Source of the DNA: Casuarius casuarius
Lineage: Eukaryota; Chordata; Aves; Casuariiformes; Casuariidae
Direction: 5' to 3'
Length of the DNA stretch: 64,000 bases
Assembly: GCA_003342895.1 (NCBI GenBank)
Contig: PTFA01000301.1
Location: 1,054,001 to 1,118,000, forward strand
The notes under the pieces are model-generated. The model did not search any database. It saw nothing but the letters and a program-made list of their open reading frames with translations, and was not told where the DNA came from. The translations under genes and the position numbers were made by a program. Each line of letters starts with the position of its first letter. Within the stretch, counting starts at the first letter, position 1. Positions 12,001-24,400 of the stretch are shown in pieces.

Positions 12001-12185
12001 GGTGTTAGTGCAGTAATGAGGCCATCCTAAGAAACCCATCTGAGAAGCAAGGGATGTTATCTCAGGCACCACACTAACAAAATCACACAGCTTTTTGATT
12101 TCAACTGGCTTGCATCCCGTCAGCTCAGAGCACAAGCAGAGCAAGCTTGCATTAGCCTGCAGTATACTATTGTAGATGTACTCAC
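6084..12185. other. AT-rich non-coding stretch
   Basis: Apart from the segment at 7052-7130, no supported gene. Contents are simple A and T runs (for example 7466-7477, 9211-9220, 10073-10085 and 10403-10419) and ordinary AT-rich sequence. A T-rich minus-strand tract at about 10395-10420 runs into a CAG, but the segment after it is only about 20 codons. The frame at 9889-10215 (-) reads through an A/T homopolymer. No interspersed repeat was confidently recognised. Confidence 0.6.
7052..7130 (+). other. Possible first coding exon: ATG frame ending at a strong donor
   Basis: An ATG at 7052 opens a frame of 26 codons that ends exactly at CAG|GTGAGC (7128-7136), a near-consensus splice donor. 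The reading frame continues only seven more codons before a stop, so splicing would be needed. The peptide begins MIAAVRFFGKLLPISVV and is basic/hydrophobic without acidic residues, as in mitochondrial presequences; that is an analogy only. The segment is GC-richer with four CpGs. No promoter or CpG island precedes it and no second exon was found, so chance or a non-coding conserved element are real alternatives. Confidence 0.2.
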
Positions 12186-12295
12186 CATGAAAGCAGCAGC
12201 AGAGCCAGGTCTTCAGGCCAGATTTTCATGAGGGCAATGTGCCCAACTTTCTTCAGTTGAAATAGTTGATCTCTCTGTCTTAAGGGGCAAATTAT
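12186..12295 (-). other. Splice-flanked 110-bp minus-strand segment, possible exon
   Basis: On the minus strand an acceptor-like TATTCCTCACAG precedes base 12295, and the segment ends at ATG|GTGAGTACA, a strong donor (GT at 12184-12185). One of three frames is open throughout (36 codons, including a leucine-rich end EDLALLLLS); the others carry stops. It has no CpGs and no recognised domain. Both splice signals being good makes it worth listing, but segments like this occur by chance. Confidence 0.15.
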
Positions 12296-14220
12296 CTGTG
12301 AGGAATAGCTAATTGAAAACCCCTGTAAGTGCTTATTTCTTTTTAAAGTGCCTGAGTCCTTAAGAAAAAAAATGAAATAAAACTTGATTCCTATAAGGCA
12401 ATGGTCAGATCTGGTGTTAACTAATTCTAATTCTTCCACTGACATTACATGAACCCAATACCAAGGCCTCTAACCTCTAGATGTTTCTCCTGTGACATTC
12501 AGAAATGTATGTTTTTAAACAGTCTTTTAGAGCACAAAGATAATTTCATGAATAATTATCAGGCTGGCAATGTCAGTAGAGTTACAGGTTCGTATCGGGC
12601 TATTACTGTGTTAGCACTTTGGTGATGCAGATGCCCTGAAGCAGCTTGGGAGATGATTCCATTTGTGGAGGAAATTGCTAATGATCATAATTTCTCAAAA
12701 ATTCTTTAGGTGCTGGCGTAGTAAAAAGGGAAAGGAATTATTTTGGAGATAAAATAAGTGCTAACCAAACTATATATATTATGAACAGTGAAAAAGTTGC
12801 AAATTTAATGAAATAACCTTTTAATGTACCATGGCCTGTTCCCATACCTGCTTAAGGAAAGCTTCCTTTTACTTAAGTGGTTCAGGATCAGTCAACTTAA
12901 AGAACAGCAGTATTTGCAGATTAAAAAAATAAATAAAAATAAACCCAAAACTCAGTTAGACTTAATGACTGAAATCATTGCCAAGAAGAGAATGAGATTA
13001 AAAAGGCAAAAAGTACTGACAGACCCATAAAAAGACCCTTGCAGTATATATAGTAAATAGTCCTAAAACCAATCTGAAGCCACACAGACAAATCTGCATA
13101 CAAGCATACTGGCAATGTACATAATCAATAGATTTTGAATTTGATCTGTTATACATATGTGAAAACTACTTATGTGAAGACTGTGGGATTTTGAAAGCTG
13201 TGGTAGTACAGAATGGCCAAACCAAAATTCTATTTCTAGAAATTCTTCAAAATTCTGTTAAGTCAGAAAAAGTGTAATTTAATCTCAGGAAAATGTGTGT
13301 GTAAAGGTAATATTTATTTTACCTGAAATTATTTAAAATCTCCTCTGAAAATCTATAGTTTTGATTCCAATGGGCAGTGATTTGAGCAAAACTTAATGAA
13401 ATTCAAACAGTACTGAAAATGGAATAATTCAGTATTTTATGTTTTATAGCTTATCTATTTTGTATCTAGGTGATGAGTCTTGAAAGAGGTCATAGCATCT
13501 TTTTCTCAGGAGGAGATGTACCTGCGAACGTTAACGAAGTCATTTTTTATTTCAAATAGCATAAGCTAGTTAAAACTATGAAAGAGGTTTCTTATGTTTC
13601 ACCTGAATAAAATTCTGTTTTCAGGATTCTGTTTTCCATTGCATTTCAGTGTCCAGAGTTGTGCTCAGATCGTTAGTGTTTAGAAATTAAAATCAGGTTT
13701 TGAGACTGCTGAACTGCAGAAGTCTGCGAGTGTGTTATTTATGGGGGCACAGAGGAACTTAGGCTGCTCTGAACAGTCTGCCCATTGAATTGCTTTTTTG
13801 CCAAGCTTTTTGAAAAATGGGAGTAAACTGATAATGATTGAGATTGTGATTTTCACTCTGACTTCAGCTCATCACAGGATATTGTTGGCAATTAGGAGTA
13901 AAGCGTAGTAGTAGTAATGTAATATAAATCAGTAATTGTGGCAACACTGAGTCTAAATAAGTATTTTTTTTCCCCGTTTACAAAAAGTGTAAAATTGAAA
14001 AGTGTAAGCTGGTGGGGTTAGGTGATTTCTACAACCATGATAACACTGTTGTCTTTTCAGAAAGTAATCCCAGACAATTTGAAAAGCTGTGAGCTGTGTC
14101 CTCTTAGCTTTCATTTTTTGAGAAAAAGGATATTTGATGTAAAGCATTTCACCATCAAACAAAAAGCAGTAAAATCCAATCAGCAACAGTCATTTAATTA
14201 TTACAGCTGAGAAATACAGG
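12296..14220. other. AT-rich non-coding stretch
   Basis: Nothing recognisable apart from short A/T runs. The small frames at 12824-13030 (+) and 13953-14210 (both strands) have no splice, domain or codon support. Confidence 0.6.
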
Positions 14221-14239
14221 GAAAATATACAACTGGTGA

Positions 14240-14660
14240 ACGCGAAGGATGTGAAAAGAAGATTGCCCGTCAGGAGAGCAGGAATGCTTCTATTACTCTA
14301 TTACGCCTGTTAACCCAGTGGGACCAAGGACGGGCCCTCACCCCTGGTGCTTGCCCGCAGCAGGCCGGCACGGACACTGGGCCCCTGCCACAGCGGCTTT
14401 GGCAAACAGTGGATCTGCTTGTCCCGCTGGGCTTCTGGGAAGGCCTGTTGTCTGCTGCTGGAGTGGGGCAGAAGGCATGCATTGCTTTGGGACTGACAGG
14501 TCTTGGAAAGGAATTTTAGAAAGCAAGATGCAGCTGTAGGCCGGTGCACAGCAGGGCAGGGAGACAAGACGGGGGGAACGGAACGCTCTCTGGCGTCTTG
14601 GATGCTGCCTGAGAAACAAGGTGCTGTTGACTCCTCCGCGGGCTGAGGCAGGCATTGCTG
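14240..14660. other. Isolated GC- and CpG-rich island
   Basis: For about 400 bases the sequence switches from AT-rich to clearly GC-rich, with roughly 18 CpGs, while both flanks are CpG-poor. Several overlapping frames are open on both strands (up to 105 codons on the minus strand), as expected when GC-rich DNA lacks stop codons; none has a recognisable domain. I found no TATA box, AATAAA, TG...CA ends with a target duplication, or poly(A) tail, so neither an LTR nor a processed retrocopy is supported. It could be a CpG-island promoter of an unannotated transcript, a regulatory element, or an insertion of unknown type. Confidence 0.5.
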
Positions 14661-14844
14661 CGTTAGTTTATTAGATGTCTCATGTACATTACATGTTGCA
14701 GTTCTCTCTGTAAAGGCTGTAGGCTGTAAAGGCTAAGAACAGGTTTTAAAAGTAAAAAAATGCAAGCTCTGATTTTTAACCACGCTTGTACAGCATGGAG
14801 GAATTCTGTGCAAGGCACATGATCGCTCTGTTCGTGTGTACGGT

Positions 14845-14965
14845 GCAGGATTGGTGGTCGTGGTCCCTCAATTCTATTCCTGACCCATCTGCTAACCTAG
14901 AGCAAGCAATTTAATCTCTTACTTTCATTTCCTTAACTCTAAACTAAAGATAAATTAGTAAAGCT
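14845..14965 (+). repeat. MIR-type SINE fragment
   Basis: The order of words follows the MIR core and 3' part in plus orientation: CAATTCTATTCCTGAC, then CTGCTAACCT, AGCAAG, TTTAATCTCTTACTTTCA, and TTCCTTAACTCTAAACTAAAGATAA. These correspond to the MIR segments for 'ggttctattcc', 'ctgccact', 'gagcaagtcacttaacctctctg' and 'tttcctcatctgtaaaatggggata'. Divergence is high, as for a very old copy. MIR remnants are known across amniotes. A small internal deletion removes the 'tgtgaccttg' part. Confidence 0.6.
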
Positions 14966-15314
14966 TGCAGAAGATTATGCCATTATGCTTGATTTTTGAA
15001 AGGTTGGCAAATAAATTGTTCCTTGCGCTGGCTGGATGAAGCTGTCCAAATCCATTTTGTTTTCCCTCTCTTAGGTAATACCTTAGCAGATTTCTGTAGT
15101 CATTCTGCAAACCTCTTTTCAGTTTCTCAGCATTAACAGCCTGAGAATTCTGAACACTGAATTGCAATCAAAAGAAGAAAAAAACTGAAAATAGAAATGT
15201 GTTCAGGTGAAATACAACAAACATTTTGTAATTACGACCTGCATATGTTGTTTGAAACAAAAATTTGTATTGATTCACTTCGAGATACATAAGTTTGCTG
15301 TTGAGGTATTGCTG

Positions 15315-15479
15315 CTATAATGAATGACATGCAAGCATCTCTACCGCATACACAATATGTTGTGCGATCTTAATGCTTTCTGTATTGATTGACTCAAATC
15401 CCTCTTCGTCATAAGCAGTAGCAAGTCTTAAAGCCTGATGCAGATGCTTGAATGTGATTTTGTTATGATGGAATGCAGC
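15315..15479 (-). other. Protein-like minus-strand open frame, unrecognised
   Basis: On the minus strand 54 codons are open from just after a TAA (15480-15482) to a TAG (15315-15317). The peptide includes KITFKHLHQALRLATAYDEE and then SIKIAQHIVYAVEML, with amphipathic-helix-like spacing and three CpGs in its codons. An AG at 15506-15507, reading TTGCAG on the minus strand, could be an acceptor, but no frame is open from it through the whole segment. No family was recognised and no start codon supports an independent gene. It may be an exon with other boundaries, a decayed retrocopy or chance. Confidence 0.2.
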
Positions 15480-18400
15480 TTATTCAGCAGTCCTGCAATG
15501 ATTAAGGTAATGAGGGTAATTTATAGCCTCTTATGACCTAGTGGTACCAGAACTTAAAACGTAGAACTGTTGTTAAGGGAAACAAAACCCTGCTTCCAGA
15601 GCTAATAGACACAAAAGCACATCAATTTATGTTAGGTAGTGATGAGCTACAAAATCACGCAGCTAGTATATAATGTCTAGAGAGTCTTAATTAGTTCATA
15701 TTTAGATCTCTGGGTCTGATTAAAATTCCAAGCCAGATATCCAAAATGTTCTTCAGTTTAGTATTATTAGGGTAGTTACCTAACATATTATCGTAATGTT
15801 TATGTGTACTATAGCTGATCACCTGGATGCTGCTGTGTAGGTTATGCATATTGAGTCTGGCTCCATTGACTTTAAGTGAATATTCTAAAGATTAATGCAA
15901 TAAATGGAAGCTTTTCTGTGGACTTAGGAATCGTACCTCATCTGTATATCGTAATTACCTATATCTATCATTTTTAAGAAAAGCAAAGTTCATCATCAAA
16001 ACCCAAACTATTTCTTCTTATAAAATATTTCCCCAAACCATCTGCAAGTGCCCATATAAATGCTTAATTTTATGTAAGTTTTGATTCTTGGAGCGTGATA
16101 AATAGTTTAAAAAATGGGCAAGATCAATCATATGAGTAAGCTGCTGTAATATATATTATTTTATTACACAAAATTTATGATCTCATGAGTGGATAAAAGT
16201 AGCCAGTTCCCTGCATTTAAGTAGCCAGTTCCCTGCATTTAAATACATTCTAAAGTTTAAAAATGAGCTTAATTGTCATGTCAGTTAAAAGTTATTTCAT
16301 AAATTCTTTATCACAAAACTCAGCATGGATTCTATTGGGGAGAAAATATTTTCAAGTATCCAGTTACTATAAACTTAACTCTAAACATACTGGAAATGCA
16401 TTGTGAATCATCTGCATTATGTTTGCATGATACAGTCACTTAGCATAACATGAGTAGTCTGCAGTCATTCATGGCAGTATAACTGAATTACTTTATTATA
16501 GTACTCTTACCCAACTAGGTATTCAAAGTAAACATTGGTAGAAAAGAGCTATCTCTAGTTGAAGCGTCTGAGACAGGTATCTAATTTCTTAACAGGAAAG
16601 GATCGACAAAAGAGGAAGTCGAAGAGTGATCATCAGCTGCCAGTCTCAGCTCTCAATCATACCAATAAAAATATCTCAAGGAACTTTATGATTTACACTG
16701 GAAAGCAACATTTGGCATAATGAGAAATGCCAGAAAGGATAGGAAAGAAATAATAAGGAAAAACAAAATACATATAGTGTTAGACTTCTGAAAGCTGGTT
16801 TTTCAGAAAGAAATGAAAATACATAAATGGCTTAAAGAGAAAACAAGGAAACTGGGAAATTGCTAGTACACAGAGAAAAAGTCTGCTATATTAAGGAAGA
16901 AAAAGAGGAAACCCACAGCATATGGTTAGTTTTATCATCTAACACAAGGTGTTGCTCAGCTCTCATCATTCAGTTCGGAATATAAAGCACCAGCGTATTT
17001 GTCCGTAAGGTTAACACTATTGCACAGCCTGTGAAATGTGCCAGTGTGCCAAGGCTGAATGGTAGGGGTTAATTCCCTCAGTCAGCCAGAACTGGATTCC
17101 AACTATCTAAATTGCATTTTTTAAATAATTACTGTTATTTCCTTCTCTGGTGAAATTTGGTGTGCATCTTTAGGCATTGCTGCCACAGCACTTCACTAAG
17201 AAAATTCAGCCCGCATCTCTGTAAAGCTGACAGTATGCCAAATAGGAGCGGTCTCTTAAGAAATCACTTAAGAACTACCATGAACAAGAGGTCGTGGATT
17301 GGAAAACACCTTTCTCCAATGACACTTACGCTATGTAATATTAAATTTAATTTAAAGGAAAGTATTTTTTTAATTATAAGGTCCATTTAAATATCTAACT
17401 TTTTAAAATGTGAAAACAGGAAAAAATGCTTTGCCACTGAAATACTTCTGTATTGTCAGACTTATAATATCCCAACCTTTCTGTACATGTTGAAGTGAGG
17501 TGACTGATGAAATTCATTGGGATACTTAGTGCTTCCTTAAACTGGATTTTTTCCAGAATATAATAATCTTAATCATAAAATGGAGTAGACACAAGTTACA
17601 AAAAGCGTCAAAACCATAGCTGTGATAAGCAGTTCTGTCAAAACTATTTCAGGTGTTTTTTTGGCCTTTTTGCATCTGCCCTTCTATTTTCTTCTTAAAT
17701 CATTTTATTTCTATAATCTTACAGCAAGAACCATTTAAAGAAGCACTAAATTATAGAAAATATAATCCCTTTTACATAACAAAGGAACAATTCAAAAAGG
17801 ATAACTTTCCTTATTTTGATGGGTTTCAGTGAACCGCGTCAGAAAAGTGTTGTCTTTTCCCATTCATTTAGTTACTGTGCTTGCCTTGAGCTCACTATGC
17901 ATATTGTCCTGTAAAATCTTGAGTGGTCTTGATTCCTGTATTTGGCAAAGAACTGACAGAGTAGGTAGAAGAGCTCTTGATGTGTTGCCTCATGTTGTCC
18001 AACAAGTGACTCAGACTTTCAGCTCCTTATCTATGAACTACATGGGTACTAATCTGAGGGTAAAGCGAAGTTTCTTATGAAGAAAAATGAGTAACACTAA
18101 AATAAAATAAACCGAGAACTTGGTATGTAATAAAAATACATTTATTGAACACTATCTGCCATGGTTTTGGTATGGCTGGAGTGTTTGAAAATCTTCAGGC
18201 TTTGAATCAAACTAAAGCCTCATTTGTGCCTCTGATTCAAGTATCTGATCGAAGAGTTATGCCAGGATTAGTTTTAGATATGGCTCACTATTGGGATTGT
18301 TCACCTAAACAGGTTTTTGTTGCTGCTTACTCATTTCACCATTTTTGGTTTTCAGTTTGAGCCACACTGATGAACATTGCATTAGAAATGAGGAGAGGTG

Positions 18401-21400
18401 TTCCCTGCACATTTCAACTAATGTGTATCATTGATCAAGGCAGGTAAGAGGCATCATTCCCTACTGATGTAGCTAAGCAGGGGAAGCCTTTAATGTAAAT
18501 CTTGCCATGTCAGCAAAACTTTGTTTTTCTCATAATAGGTTTTTTTTAATTGAGCAACCAAATGGTATAAAGCATAGGTCTGTCAGCGTGAAGTTATTTT
18601 CCTTACAAAGTATACTAGTATTCCTATGTTAATAAAGCATTCACTCTTGGTGAAGACATAGCTTGTGATTTTGGTTCTATCCAGTTCTGACACAGTCATT
18701 CTTGCTTTCGTTTTGATTTTAGTCTAGTTCTTCTGTGGAGGTTCGGATGCAGGTGACTGAGCCTAAAAAGGAATAGATGTGAAAGATCAGGTGAGATCTG
18801 TTTGCCTAATCTAAATGAAAAGGTATTCGAACTTTTGATTTGTTTTTCACCTGTGTAGTGAATTCTGAAGCCTTACACTCTAGAGTATTTCATCCAGTGT
18901 TCCTTCAGTTAGCTTGTCTCCCCCAAAGTAATTTCAGTTGCCGCTGAAATGCTGTGAAGTTATTGGTGAACATCTGCACTGCACGTTTTCAGACTAGCGA
19001 GGAAAGGAATACCCAATAGAATGCTTGGGGGAATTTTCTAAAGAAAAAATTCAGCAAGCTGGAACAGTGAGACTAGGTTCTCAAAACTTTCATGAAAACA
19101 GCAATCTTCCCTCATACAGGTAGACTTCACCTCACTAAAACCCCACACGTTAGTATAAACTTTTAAAACATACTTCATTTATCTCTACTCTTTGAAAAAG
19201 GTAACTCCTAAATGCAAATTACCTAAGACACAGAGCTAAGCAAGAATCTTGGGATAGTGGAGTTCCACCCATACCGCTGTGTTTCTTTTCCTGCAAGCTT
19301 CCAGTCTCTTACAATGTATCTCATTTCCTTTTCTTGCTTTCCAGAATCATACTGCAAACCAATGCGGTGGAGTTAGGTACAGCAGAGGGAAATAGTCGCA
19401 GCTTTGTGGACATCTCTCCAGGAGGCAGAGCTGACCACAAAAGAGACCAACAGAAATGCCATTAGTTTGTTGATACAGCATGCTAGGAAACACAGCATTG
19501 AGTTCTAAATGGGGAGGACTTTTCACTTAGTGGAAAGGAGACAGCGAGATAAATGTGAACTGAGGGATGAGGGGATGTATATTCACTTTGTCAGGGAAGA
19601 GTGATGACAAAAATTGTATTCATCAATGATTCAAGGGTTAAAGAAGCAGAGGTTTATATTTCTCATAAGGCATTGCTTATTCTGGCAAAATGTAAATACA
19701 TCAATCTATATCTGCCCAGTAGTGTGTGATCTGAATAATTATTTTGGCCCAAATCATTTTTGGTGCAACTTAACATTGGTGGAATTAAAATCCAATCCTT
19801 TAATTATAGGTTTCCTCTCTCCCTAGAGGAAGCAGTCCCCTTCTGGCTGAATGCCCTTCTCAGAAAATCTTTCCATTAAAAACTAAATCTCATTCTGAAT
19901 ATGTCAGTGTTAAATGTATCTAAACCCACCATTTTACCTCAGAACTAGTATTTTTATATCGAGTGCTGGGCCCAGCCATTTTGCTGAAGATCAGCAACAT
20001 TTGTTGTACAAGACAACTTATCCAGCATTAAAGGCTGATAAAACAGTTTTCCATATAGCTTCTAGCTGGTTGAGACTTAGAATGTGAGCTGCTATAGTGA
20101 GATGCTAAAAATTGTAAACAATATTTGCATTTTGTTATGAATATTTTGCATAATTTTAAGGATGTTTTCTTTATTCCCAAGTGGGTCTGTTTTGAGCCCA
20201 TAACGTACTGTGAAGTTTCAGTAACACAGAAAAATTTGTTGAGCAGAAACAGGCCAATATCACAGCAGACATAACAGCATTCAAGCAAAGAGTGTTTTGC
20301 ATCAACAATGTGTACACATTTGCATTTATGATGCAAAAATCTACTTAATCAGCACTGCAAATAAACCTCTAACTAAGGCAGTGCAGAATTCTATGAAATG
20401 GAAAAGTTCTATGTAACTTCTGAAAAACAAAGTCTATTTTGCAAAGCTCTAACTCTATCTAATATTTAAACAAATTTATTCATCAATGAACGAACATGGT
20501 AAATATTTTTAAGTACTCTAAACTTCTTTATCACTGTAAGGTTTTTTTATGTCCTTAGCTCTATGGAGTTTGTTTTTAAACATTCCTTACTTAAACATTT
20601 ATCCTATTTCTTTGCTAGGAAATGGAAAAGCCCAGAAAGACTGAGATTTGAATTTTAAATATCATCATTTTAGGCATGTCCATTTTTGCTCTCAGTTTTC
20701 GAAGTTTAGGAAATTATCTTAGGGGGAGATTCACCACACAAGATTCCTATTGAAATCCAAAGGGCTTGCAACTATTCGTCTCCTGTAAAAGTCAGTTGTT
20801 TGTGTCACAAGTGAGATATCTATTCTAGAGATTTCTTCAGAAATGTGGTCTAAGGTTACAGAGAGGGAATTCCACAGTTTTATAGCCAGAGCTCTGACTT
20901 TTGAAAATGTTCTTTTTATAGATTCTGTTCTCTAGCATTTGTGAGTCACCATAAATTATTCTTCTGGGATGGATGTTACTTGGAAAACAGAAAGTCATCC
21001 TTCCCAAAGCAGCTGATTTTAATCCAGTTCATAATTATTATCAAATCTTTCCCTTGGATTTATAATTTCTTGCTTTTGCAATGATTCTTGCTAATTTTGA
21101 TCAGTTTTTAGTAAGCAAACGTCTACATTGCAAACTTCCTCCAGACCTGACATTTCGTCTTACCAAAAGACTAGCTAGGTCGTGAAGACTGAGCAGCAGT
21201 CTCCAGTGTATGAGGAGGTTATAGCTACGTGTAAGCTGATAGAGCCACTTTCTCTGAAAGAGAGTTAACATTCTGTAGGACTCCTCCTGCAGGCAGGTGA
21301 CAACCATTTTTTGGTTTAAATCAATGAAAAGAAATTCTTGCTTGAGCTCCAAAAAAGAAAAAGATCAACTTTAAATTATAAAATAAAAGTGGGTTTCAAA

Positions 21401-24400
21401 GTAGAATCAAAGAAAATATATGTATATGAGTTTTTTTTCTCTTTGGCATTAACTTTGTTATAATAAAAGGAGACCCTTCTTACGCAGAGTAAGGGGAGAG
21501 GAGAACAAATTTGTCAAGGTCATGCTATAAGCAGGATTTCTAGTGTAAAAGGTTGAAGACATTTTGCAATTACTATAACTGTGCTAATATAATCTGAATA
21601 CTAGACTTGTGATTGTAGGAGCTGCGTTTCTAATCAATAAAGTAAGTATAAATAGAGGATCTCAGTCAAATGTCAGGCTTCTTGTCTTTAAGGTACTTTT
21701 ACTGTTAAGTGTAGTGCAGAATGTCACTGTCATTCCAATTAGTGCAGCTGTTTTGTATTACATTTGTTTTATTTGACATACTACAGTGGTTTTGCTTAAA
21801 GCCAGCCATTTTATACCAAATACATAAAGCCCACCTAATCACAACTGATGTTAAGGCTAATGGCAGAAAGGACCTCTAAGAATGGGTAAACTGAAAGAAA
21901 ACAGCTTTCTAATTTCAGCTATATTTAACGCTATGATAACAATATTGAAAGACATATTTTAAGAGGACATAGAGATTTAAACCATGTCATCTACAATCAT
22001 ATTTTCCTGGTTTACCTGACCCTTATTTGTACAACATAAGTACATCCATTTTTATCACGTAGCTCACTTGCCATCATCACATGTCTCATTGTACCTTCTT
22101 TGCCTGGAAAATTAGGAAGACAAAATTTAAAATAAGATTTTTAAAACTAATCCCCCGATCTTTTACTGGCTTCTGAATTGGTCTTGGAAGTCATTGGGTT
22201 CCCAGGATCTGGCACCACAGTGCAGTAGCTCTCCTGCACTGTATAGATTCAATAGCTTATATGCTGAATTCATCTTATCAGCTGGAGAACAGTCCCTCGG
22301 AGTGGAACGCTTGTACCATAGACTCAGTCCACAGGCTGAAAGGCATTTGCCAATGACTGTCTTTGTTCATGGATAAAGGTGCAGGAAGAGGATCCTGAAT
22401 GCCAGGCAGATCAGGTCTGATTCGATCTTTATCTCCTCCTAAATGGTAGGCAGAGTCTTTAGCTGGCTGATCTGACAGTGGACCAAATCATCAGCAACCA
22501 AATATGCCTTTGGTGCCTAACAGGAAAAGATTCAGTGAAAAATTTTAGAATCCTGGTGGAGAAACGTCTGCAAGCTCGTGTTTGCAGTTTAAAAATAGCG
22601 ATTAAGGGCTGAATGGACCTTGAGACTGAACTGCTCATTCACCTGCCATTGTAGGCCTTCCAAATCAAGCGTAAGATGTTGGCAGGGAGAAGGAAGAAGG
22701 AAAGAGGAGAAAGCATCCAGCAATACTGCCTGTTTTGTATATAAATAGACTTTTCTTTCTCCACCTGTCACTCAGACATCCTCCACTAGATTCGCATAAG
22801 AAACATTTATGCATGTCCAGCTTAAGGTTTTGCTTGCTACAGTGCACTGCTATTGAAAAGTAAGGCTTCCATTGATACTAGCAGTATGCACTAGTATCTG
22901 CAAAGGATAGTTACTGAGCCAAAAAAAATCCTCCTCAAACAAACACACACTGTATCTAGTCCCACATTGTTTTTCAACTGGTGTAGCTTTACCGAGAATG
23001 GGATGATTGTCAAATTTTCTTCTGCATGACAGCTTTTCTGGGACCCCTTTCAGTCACTAAACTACATTCCTTTTCCATCATGGCAAGCCAGCAAGCTTCA
23101 GGAATGCCATGCTAGCATAAAACATTCTGGAGCAGAATGACAGCAACATTTTACTTCAAGGGTTATGAGAAAAGAAGGGCATTATATAATTAGAATATAT
23201 ATTTAGAATTATTTGGAAAAATAATTCTAAAAAAAGTCCTTCCCATGTCGTGATGGGAATGTCATAAAAGGAGATTTCTCAGAGGATAGATTCAAATCTC
23301 TTCAGGTATGTTTCCTGTAATACTATTTGTTACACAGGTATTTGGGGAATTATTATTTTTGTGTTCACTTCTCTAAGAACTTGGTGCATTTATAATTGCT
23401 GAACATCATGTTCTCAGGCACCATTTTTCCAAGATGTGATGGAAACCACAATCTCAACCATCACCATTTGAAACTAAAGTTATATTAAGTAAAGCATCCC
23501 TACCCTCTTCTCAAATATGCCACCCAAACCATAAAGCTCTAAAAAACAGAGCAGACTTTGGTCCTTTAAGAGACTCAGCTCAAATTAGAACCCCTAAAAG
23601 GTTTTGATAGTTCAAAAATTAATTTTAAGAAATTCCTGAGTAGAAGAAAAAGAATCTTATAAGGTGCAGTGCTTTTCTTTCCCCATGGAAAGGTACAAAC
23701 ATTGGCACCCTATTTGTCTGGGGTTAACAGTCCCTTACATTTAAATACTAACACAAGGAAATTGATAGGGACAATGGAAAATTTCAAGTCTGGGATGGAA
23801 GTACACACTGCAAAAGATTAATTTCTTTTGGATGTTCTTTTCTACAGCCTCCCACACTTTCATTTAAAAATAACAACTGCATCAGGCCCTCATTCTTCCA
23901 TATGAAGATTACCTTTTAAGTGTATTGCTGCTTTATTTGTCTGTCCTCAGAAACTGGATAATAGGAAGAACTGTAAGTGCTTGTGGTTTCCCTAGGTCTT
24001 TCAGCTGAGTTTGAACTTCAAAGCCAGGAGGGAGCCATTAGACAGTAAGCCAAGTCTAAGAACATGAGGGTGCACACATTCACATGGTTTGTGTACAAAC
24101 AGAGTGGCTGTATTTAGTATTAGTGAGCTCTAGGGAAGGTAATATTGATTGTGTAAGTGACACTTGTATATAGGAGTCAGGGATTTCACTGCTATGACTC
24201 TGAAGTTTGTTTTGCATGAGCTTTACCTATGTAAATGCCTGTTAGGGCTTTGTAGCTAATGCTGAGGCTGATAAATGAGGAGTACTGTCTTGACATTACA
24301 ATTATTCTGAATGGTTAGACCTTATTAAGTATAGCATAATATTGGCATACTGGATATCATCACGAAAACAGTGTGAATAGCCAAAGTTTGCTTGAGCATC

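Noticed and set aside
20840..20960. Possible second copy of the sauropsid repeat (GAATTCCACAG...)
   Set aside because: Only the phrase around 'ttccacag' fits; the rest does not follow the element.
21500..21545. Antisense MIR core near GTCAAGGTCATGC
   Set aside because: The match is too short and not extended on either side.
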